Below the pieces are notes generated by a model. The model made no database searches. It was not told the DNA's origin and saw nothing but the letters and a program-made list of their open reading frames with translations. A stretch of DNA of 64,000 nt from Modestobacter italicus (lineage in GTDB: Bacteria; Actinomycetota; Actinomycetes; Mycobacteriales; Geodermatophilaceae): the NCBI RefSeq assembly GCF_019799965.1, contig NZ_JABGCJ010000001.1:496001-560000 (forward strand). The letters are read 5' to 3'. This document shows positions 59,732 through 64,000 of this stretch, piece by piece. Numbering within the stretch: the first letter of the stretch is position 1; each line of letters opens with the position of its first letter. Made by a program: the position numbers and the translations under genes.

Positions 59732-61411
59732 ATGGGGCGCCACGCCCACACTCGCGCCCACGCACGGGCCCGGACGGGGACGCCCGGCCGCCGGCCGGCC
59801 CTGCTCGCCGGCCTGTCCGCCCTGGTGGTCGCGGTGGTCGTCGCCGCGCTGGTCTGGTGGGTCTCCGGCCGCGACGGCTCGACCGCCGAGGCCGCCGAGT
59901 GCGCCGACCCCGAGACGGTGCGGGTCACCGTCGCACCCGAGCTCGGCGCGCTGGCCGAGCAGCTGCTGGCCGACCCGCTGACGCTGGACGGCTCCTCCTG
60001 CGCCGTGGCCGAGGTGACCGCCACCGAGCCCCTGCAGACGCTGGCCGCCCTGGGCTCGCTGGACGCCGCCGCGCTCCCGCAGGTGTGGGTGCCGGACTCC
60101 TCGCTGTGGGCCGCCCGTGCCGGCAGCACCGCGCTCGAGGCCGCCGGGTCCCTGGCCACCTCCCCGCTGGTGCTGGCCACCAGCCGCGCCGCCGCCGAGG
60201 AGCTCGGCTGGACGGCGACGCCGCCGACCTGGGGCGAGGCGCTGGGCACCGGCCGCCCGCTTGCCGTCCCGGACCTGGCCGCCAGCGCCGAGGGCCTGTC
60301 CGTGCTCGCCGCCGTCCGCCAGTCGCTGGGCGGGGACGAGGACGCCGACAACGCCGTCGTCCAGGCGGTGCTCGCCGCCGGTCGCGGCGACGTCCCGACC
60401 GTCGGCGACGCCCTCGCGGCCGGCACCGACGGCGGGGCCGACGCCCCGCTCGTGCCGGTCAGCGAGCAGGAGGTGCTCACCACCAACCAGGAGGCGGGCT
60501 CGGACTCGCTGGTCGCTGTCTACCCCAGCGACGGCTCACCCGCGCTGGACTACCCCGTCCTCCGCGTCGGGGCCCCAGAGGACGACGCGACCGCCGCCGT
60601 GGACGCCGTCGTCGGCGCACTGACCTCCGACTCGGCCGCCGCCGAGGCCCGCGCTGCCGGCTTCCGCGCCCAGGACGGCACCGCGCCGGAGGGCGCCGGT
60701 GCCGGCACGGGCGTGCAGGAGGCAGCGCCGGAGCAGCTGCAGCTGGACCCGGCGGCACTGCAGGCCCTGCTCGGCCGGCTCTCCAGCCTGGCCACGCCCT
60801 CCCGGCTGCTGACCGTCATCGACGTCTCGACCTCGATGAACGCCCCGGCCGGGAACGGCACGCGGGCGACGCTGGCCCGCGACGCGACCAAGAGCGCGCT
60901 CACCCTGTTGCCCGACTCCTACTCCGGCGGCGTCTGGGCCTTCGCCTACCAGCTGGACGGGGAGCGCGACTGGGTCGAGTTGGCCCCGCTGCGCACCTTC
61001 GGCACAGACGTCGGCGGGCAGACCCACCGGCAGCTCATCGACCAGCAGTTCGACACCCTGCCGAGCCTGCTCGCCCCGGGCGGCACCGGGTTGTACGACA
61101 CGACCCTGGCCGCCGTGCGCGCCGCCCGGGACGCCTACGACCCGAACGCGGTGAACAGCGTCGTGCTGATCACCGACGGCGACAACGACGACGACGAGGC
61201 CGGGCTCCAGCTCGAGCAGCTGCTGAGCACGCTGCGCGCCGAGGCCGACCCGGCGCGGCCGGTCAAGGTCATCGGGATCGCGCTCGGTCCGGACGCCGAC
61301 CTCGGGGCCCTCGAGCAGATCGGCGAGGCGACCGGGGGTGCGGCCTACCAGGCGCTCGACCCGGAGGACCTGCAGGGCGTGCTGTTCGACGCCATCCGCC
61401 GCCGCAGCTGA
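59732..61411 (+). CDS. Membrane-anchored binding-protein-like/VWA fusion
   Basis: 559 residues from ATG 59732 (GTG 59687 would add 15). His/Arg-rich cytoplasmic start, one helix (about 22-45), then an extracellular region (57-330) that resembles a family-11 solute-binding fold (ETVRVTVAPELGALAEQLLADPL, PQVWVPDSSLWAARA, LAVPDLAASAEGLSVLAA) and a VWA domain (about 355-555) with a complete MIDAS D364-x-S-x-S, GGTGLYDT and LITDGDNDDD. Extracellular metal-dependent adhesion or complex assembly is likely. The partner is unknown. An R2 element follows 7 nt after the stop. Confidence 0.88.
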   Translation: MGRHAHTRAHARARTGTPGRRPALLAGLSALVVAVVVAALVWWVSGRDGSTAEAAECADPETVRVTVAPELGALAEQLLADPLTLDGSSCAVAEVTATEPLQTLAALGSLDAAALPQVWVPDSSLWAARAGSTALEAAGSLATSPLVLATSRAAAEELGWTATPPTWGEALGTGRPLAVPDLAASAEGLSVLAAVRQSLGGDEDADNAVVQAVLAAGRGDVPTVGDALAAGTDGGADAPLVPVSEQEVLTTNQEAGSDSLVAVYPSDGSPALDYPVLRVGAPEDDATAAVDAVVGALTSDSAAAEARAAGFRAQDGTAPEGAGAGTGVQEAAPEQLQLDPAALQALLGRLSSLATPSRLLTVIDVSTSMNAPAGNGTRATLARDATKSALTLLPDSYSGGVWAFAYQLDGERDWVELAPLRTFGTDVGGQTHRQLIDQQFDTLPSLLAPGGTGLYDTTLAAVRAARDAYDPNAVNSVVLITDGDNDDDEAGLQLEQLLSTLRAEADPARPVKVIGIALGPDADLGALEQIGEATGGAAYQALDPEDLQGVLFDAIRRRS

Positions 61412-61418
61412 CAGAGGA

Positions 61419-61469
61419 CCCCCGTTCCCCCCACGCTTCGCAAGCTCAGCGCGGGCCCCTGAACGGGGG
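61419..61469 (+). repeat. R2 element downstream of the VWA gene
   Basis: Starts 7 nt after the stop, gene orientation. Stem CCCCCGTTC / GAACGGGGG encloses CCCCCACGCTTCGCAAGC then TCAGCGCGGGCCCCT. The stem is covariant with other copies (GTTC/GAAC here, TTGC/GCAA and CTGC/GCAG elsewhere). Confidence 0.85.
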
Positions 61470-61472
61470 CCG

Positions 61473-62390
61473 TCAGACCCTGTCGAGCAGGGCGTGGAGG
61501 GCGGTGGTGACCTCGGCGACTGTGACCCGGGCCAGCGCGGGGTCCAGTTCGGTGCCGTGCGGGTCGCCGGTGCCGTCGCCGTGCCAGAGCACCACGTGTT
61601 GCGGCCGGGGCGGCGGGCCCCAGAGCGCCGGTGACACCGGGCCGAACAGCACCACCGACGGACGGCGGTAGGCGGTCGCCAGGTGCGCCACCCCGGTGTC
61701 ACCGCAGACCACGACGCGGGCCGCGGCGACCACGGCGGCCAGCTCGAGCGACGTCGTCCGGCCGGCCAGCACGGCGTCCTCGGGCAGCCCGGCCAGCGCG
61801 GCGACCCGCTGCGCGAGCTCCTGCTCGGCCGGGCCGCCGGTGACCACCACCCGCTCCCCCGCCGCGGCCAGGTGCCGGGCGACGGCGGCGAAGCGCTCGA
61901 CCGGCCAGCGCCGGCCCGGGAACGCGGCGCCCGGGTGCACGATCGCGACGTCCCGCACCGGGGGGTCGACGTCAGGGACGGCGAGGTCGAGTGCGTCCGG
62001 GTCGCAGGGCACGCCGAGGCCCTCGGTGACCAGCCGGCACCACCGCCGCACCTCGTGCTCGTCGGCGTACCAGGTCGGCCCCGGGTAGCCGGGGCTGTCG
62101 AAGGTGAGCAGCCGCTGCGGGTGCAGGTCGGCGACGACGACGTGCGAGGCCGGGCCCTTCCCGTGCAGGTCGACGGCGAGCTCGGGTGGCGGCGCCGGCC
62201 AGTCCAGCGGCTGCAGCTCGACCGCGGGCAGCACCTCGTCGACCGCGTCGATCAGCGTCGCCAGCGGATCGAGTGCCCTGGTCGTGGCGAGCACCAGCCG
62301 GTGGTCGGGCACCGCCGCGCGGATCCCACGGATCGCCGGCACGCCGGTCAGCAGGTCCCCGAGCCCCAGCGGCCGCAGCACGACCGCCAC
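61473..62390 (-). CDS. Glycosyltransferase family 9 (heptosyltransferase-like)
   Basis: 305 residues from GTG 62390. GT9 motifs: VVLRPLGLGDLLTGVPAIRGI near the start, IVHPGAAFPGRRWPVERFAAVARHLAA, VVVTGGPAEQELAQRVAALAG, VVVCGDTGVAHLATAYRRPSVVLFGPVSPALWGPP. It transfers a heptose or other sugar from a nucleotide donor. The hldE and gmhA genes upstream suggest ADP-heptose as donor. The ribosome site is poorly defined: the G-run of an R1 palindrome (62402-62435) lies about ten nt ahead. Confidence 0.9.
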   Translation of the reverse strand: MAVVLRPLGLGDLLTGVPAIRGIRAAVPDHRLVLATTRALDPLATLIDAVDEVLPAVELQPLDWPAPPPELAVDLHGKGPASHVVVADLHPQRLLTFDSPGYPGPTWYADEHEVRRWCRLVTEGLGVPCDPDALDLAVPDVDPPVRDVAIVHPGAAFPGRRWPVERFAAVARHLAAAGERVVVTGGPAEQELAQRVAALAGLPEDAVLAGRTTSLELAAVVAAARVVVCGDTGVAHLATAYRRPSVVLFGPVSPALWGPPPRPQHVVLWHGDGTGDPHGTELDPALARVTVAEVTTALHALLDRV

Positions 62391-62401
62391 CGGCCGCCCG
62401 T

Positions 62402-62435
62402 CCCCCCGGCCGTGTTGGCCAACACGGCCGGGGGG
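62402..62435. repeat. R1 palindrome copy 7, perfect 34-bp
   Basis: CCCCCC-GGCCGTGTTGG-CCAACACGGCC-GGGGGG: a fully self-complementary palindrome, with the GTG-type variant of the core (GTGTT instead of ATGTT). It lies between the hldE stop and the glycosyltransferase start and its last G-run is 12 nt from that GTG. Confidence 0.9.
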
Positions 62436-62449
62436 CGGGGCCGCGAGGC

Positions 62450-62471
62450 GGCCATGTCGGCCAACACGGCC
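62450..62471. repeat. R1 palindrome copy 8
   Basis: GGCCATGTC-GGCC-AACACGGCC, same as copy 6. Ends 15 nt from the hldE stop on the minus strand. Confidence 0.85.
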
Positions 62472-62485
62472 GGCGGTGGGGTCGT

Positions 62486-63847
62486 TCACACCCGGGAGCG
62501 CTCGACCAGGGCGGTGGTCGAGTGGCCGTCCAGGTAGGGCAGGACGACGGCCTGCCCGCCCCAGGTCTGCAGCACCGCGGCCTCGGGCAGGTCCGCGCCG
62601 GCGTAGTCGCCGCCCTTGGCCCACACGTCCGGCCGCAGCTGCTCGAGCACCTGGGTGGGGGTGTCCTCGTCGAAGACGACGACGGCGTCGACGAACTCCA
62701 GCGCCTCCAGCACCCGGGCGCGGTCCGCGGCGGTCACCAGCGGGCGGGTCGGCCCCTTGAGCCGGCGCACCGAGTCGTCGGAGTTGATGCAGACGACCAG
62801 GCAGTCACCCAGCCCCCGGGCGGCGCGCAGCGTGGCGACGTGGCCGGCGTGCAGCAGGTCGAAGCAGCCGCCGGTGGCCACCACCGTGCCCCCGGCCGAC
62901 CGCACCCGCTGCAGCAGCGCGGCGACGTCCGGGGCGGCGGGTCCAGCGGTGGCAGCGGGCGCGGCGTCCCAGGCGGTGGCCCCGCCCCGGCCGACGAAGG
63001 CACCGGCGGCGGCGACGGCGGAGGTGACGGCCTCACCGGTGACCGCTCCCCCGGCCAGCGCCACGGTCACCGCGGCGGCGAAGGAGTCACCGGCACCGCA
63101 CGGGTCACCGCCGGCCACCGGGGTGGCGGGCACGACCATCGGGGCGCCCTCGCCGTAGGAGAGCAGCGCGCCGCGGGCACCGATGGTGACCGCGACCGCG
63201 CCGACGCCCCAGTGGGCGATCAGCGCCTGGGCGCGGGCGCCGACGGCGGCCAGTCCGTCGCCGGTGACCTCGCAGCCGGTCGCGGCCGCCACCCGGGCGG
63301 CCTCAGCGCCGTTCGGGGTGACCAGCCGGGTGCTCGGCACCGGGTCGGCGCCGCGCGGGTGCGGGTCCCAGACGACCGGCCCGCGGGCCGCCGACAGCGC
63401 GGCCCGCACGTCAGGGGCCGACGTCGTCCCCCGGCCGTAGTCGGCGACCAGCACGGCGGCGGCGTCACCGATGGCCTGCGCCGCGGCGGCCGGCAGCGCA
63501 CCGAAGGTGGTGCTGGTGCCGCCGCTGTCCAGCCGGGCCACGGAGTGGTCACCGACCCGGATGCGCTGCTTGACCGCGGTGCCGCTGGTGGCCGGGATCT
63601 CGATCAGGCGCACCCGGTCGGCCAGCAGCTCGCGCAGCCGGTCGGCGCCGGCGTCGTCGCCGAGCGGGGTGACCAGCACGACCTCGGCCCCGGACTGCGC
63701 GGCGAGCACCGCGGCCAACGCCGCGCCGCCGGGGCGCTCCCGGGTCTCCACGTCCTCGACGACCGGCACCGGCGCGTCGGGGGTGAGCCGGGACGCGGTG
63801 CCGATTAGGTCGACGTCGAGCAGCGCGTCCCCCACGACGACGATCAC
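62486..63847 (-). CDS. hldE: Bifunctional heptose-7-phosphate kinase / heptose-1-phosphate adenylyltransferase (HldE-like)
   Basis: 453 residues from GTG 63847, overlapping the gmhA stop (GTGA). Kinase domain: VVGDALLDVDLIGTASRL, PGGAALAAVLAA, GDPCGAGDSFAAAVTVAL with catalytic D254. The adenylyltransferase follows from about 320: TGGCFDLLHAGHVATLRAARGLGDCL with the HxGH motif at 333-336, DVWAKGGDYAGADLP. It converts heptose-7-phosphate to ADP-heptose in two steps. The chain is shorter than the E. coli enzyme but both domains are complete. Confidence 0.93.
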   Translation of the reverse strand: MIVVVGDALLDVDLIGTASRLTPDAPVPVVEDVETRERPGGAALAAVLAAQSGAEVVLVTPLGDDAGADRLRELLADRVRLIEIPATSGTAVKQRIRVGDHSVARLDSGGTSTTFGALPAAAAQAIGDAAAVLVADYGRGTTSAPDVRAALSAARGPVVWDPHPRGADPVPSTRLVTPNGAEAARVAAATGCEVTGDGLAAVGARAQALIAHWGVGAVAVTIGARGALLSYGEGAPMVVPATPVAGGDPCGAGDSFAAAVTVALAGGAVTGEAVTSAVAAAGAFVGRGGATAWDAAPAATAGPAAPDVAALLQRVRSAGGTVVATGGCFDLLHAGHVATLRAARGLGDCLVVCINSDDSVRRLKGPTRPLVTAADRARVLEALEFVDAVVVFDEDTPTQVLEQLRPDVWAKGGDYAGADLPEAAVLQTWGGQAVVLPYLDGHSTTALVERSRV

Positions 63848-64000
63848 CTGACCACCTCGACGTGGTTGGTGGATGAGACCCGCGGCGACTCGGCCAGCAC
63901 CGCGGCGTCGAAGGCGGCGCAGAGCAGGTGCAGCGCGACCAGGTGGCACTCCTGCACCGTGGCGGTCCACGGCGAGTCGATGCAGACCGCGTCGTCGGCG
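63844..64000 (-). CDS. gmhA: Sedoheptulose-7-phosphate isomerase (GmhA-like), C-terminal part
   Basis: The final 51 codons of a SIS-domain protein running in from the right edge: AVCIDSPWTATVQECHLVALH and then LLCAAFDAAVL. The TxxVQExHLxxLH block is the conserved C-terminal helix of GmhA with the zinc/catalytic His. Makes heptose-7-phosphate, the HldE substrate, so gmhA-hldE-GT9 is a coherent operon. Its stop overlaps the hldE GTG. A missing phosphatase (GmhB) and epimerase (HldD) may lie outside. Confidence 0.85.
   Translation of the reverse strand, partial: ADDAVCIDSPWTATVQECHLVALHLLCAAFDAAVLAESPRVSSTNHVEVVR

Overview
The window is about 64 kb of very GC-rich DNA (clearly above 70 % by eye) with many GTG and some TTG starts, frequent ATGA/GTGA stop-start overlaps and actinobacterial gene families: CebR/MsiK-type sugar uptake, a TIGR03941-type deaminase partner beside a TadA-type deaminase, DUF2630, PucR, and the ffs/dnaX/ybaB/recR neighbourhood. 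It looks like a chromosomal segment of an actinobacterium, and Geodermatophilaceae (Blastococcus/Modestobacter/Geodermatophilus) is my best guess. That placement is an inference, not demonstrated. I see no phage, plasmid, insertion sequence or CRISPR.

Layout. 1-3.7 kb: an Mrp Na+/H+ antiporter operon (mnhA-B fusion, mnhC, start of mnhD), minus strand. 3.8-10 kb: a NarL-type two-component system, a membrane protein, an ABC-F ATPase, a DHFR-like reductase, and a small membrane protein/winged-helix regulator pair behind two perfect tandem palindromes. 10-13.5 kb: a circularly permuted ATP-grasp / alpha-E / transglutaminase operon. 13.7-24.3 kb: a cellobiose/cellulose locus: LacI repressor, binding protein, two permeases, MsiK-like ATPase, GH1 beta-glucosidase, SDR, GH105-like hydrolase and secreted GH6 cellulase. 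GAGAGCGCTCTC-type operators sit at both ends. 24.5-31.2 kb: a pirin and a dipeptide-type ABC importer. 31.3-34.9 kb: a TPM-domain protein, a glyoxalase-like protein and a small Rieske protein. 34.9-37.5 kb: metNIQ-type methionine importer behind a possible leader-peptide ORF. 37.9-45.2 kb: recR, ybaB, dnaX and SRP RNA on the minus strand, interrupted by three plus-strand transporter genes. 45-50.4 kb: an EamA transporter, two tRNA-Ser genes, a Ser/Thr kinase, tadA, a HAD protein and a deaminase-associated protein. 50.4-58.4 kb: tyrA, DUF2630, PucR and a complete branched-chain-type ABC importer. 58.5-64 kb: a UDP-xylose-synthase-like epimerase, a VWA protein, and a glycosyltransferase-9/hldE/gmhA heptose cluster.

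The most interesting signals are non-coding. One family of short palindromes (R1: GGCCATGTT-N4-AACATGGCC and relatives, eight copies at five sites) lies at gene 3' ends, and in one case inside a coding region. A second family (R2, five copies) starts 3-10 nt after a stop codon, always in the same orientation as that gene. It combines a conserved C-rich/G-rich core with an outer stem whose sequence changes between copies while staying base-paired. Both look like transcript-end elements of this lineage. Other leads are the tandem TTTCCT-N3-AGGAAA operators, the leader ORF upstream of metN, CRP-like sites, and a transporter gene whose stop codon lies inside a convergent tRNA gene.

All calls are from reading the sequence. 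No database search or folding program was run. Family and pathway statements are general knowledge, and gene-specific roles are inference.
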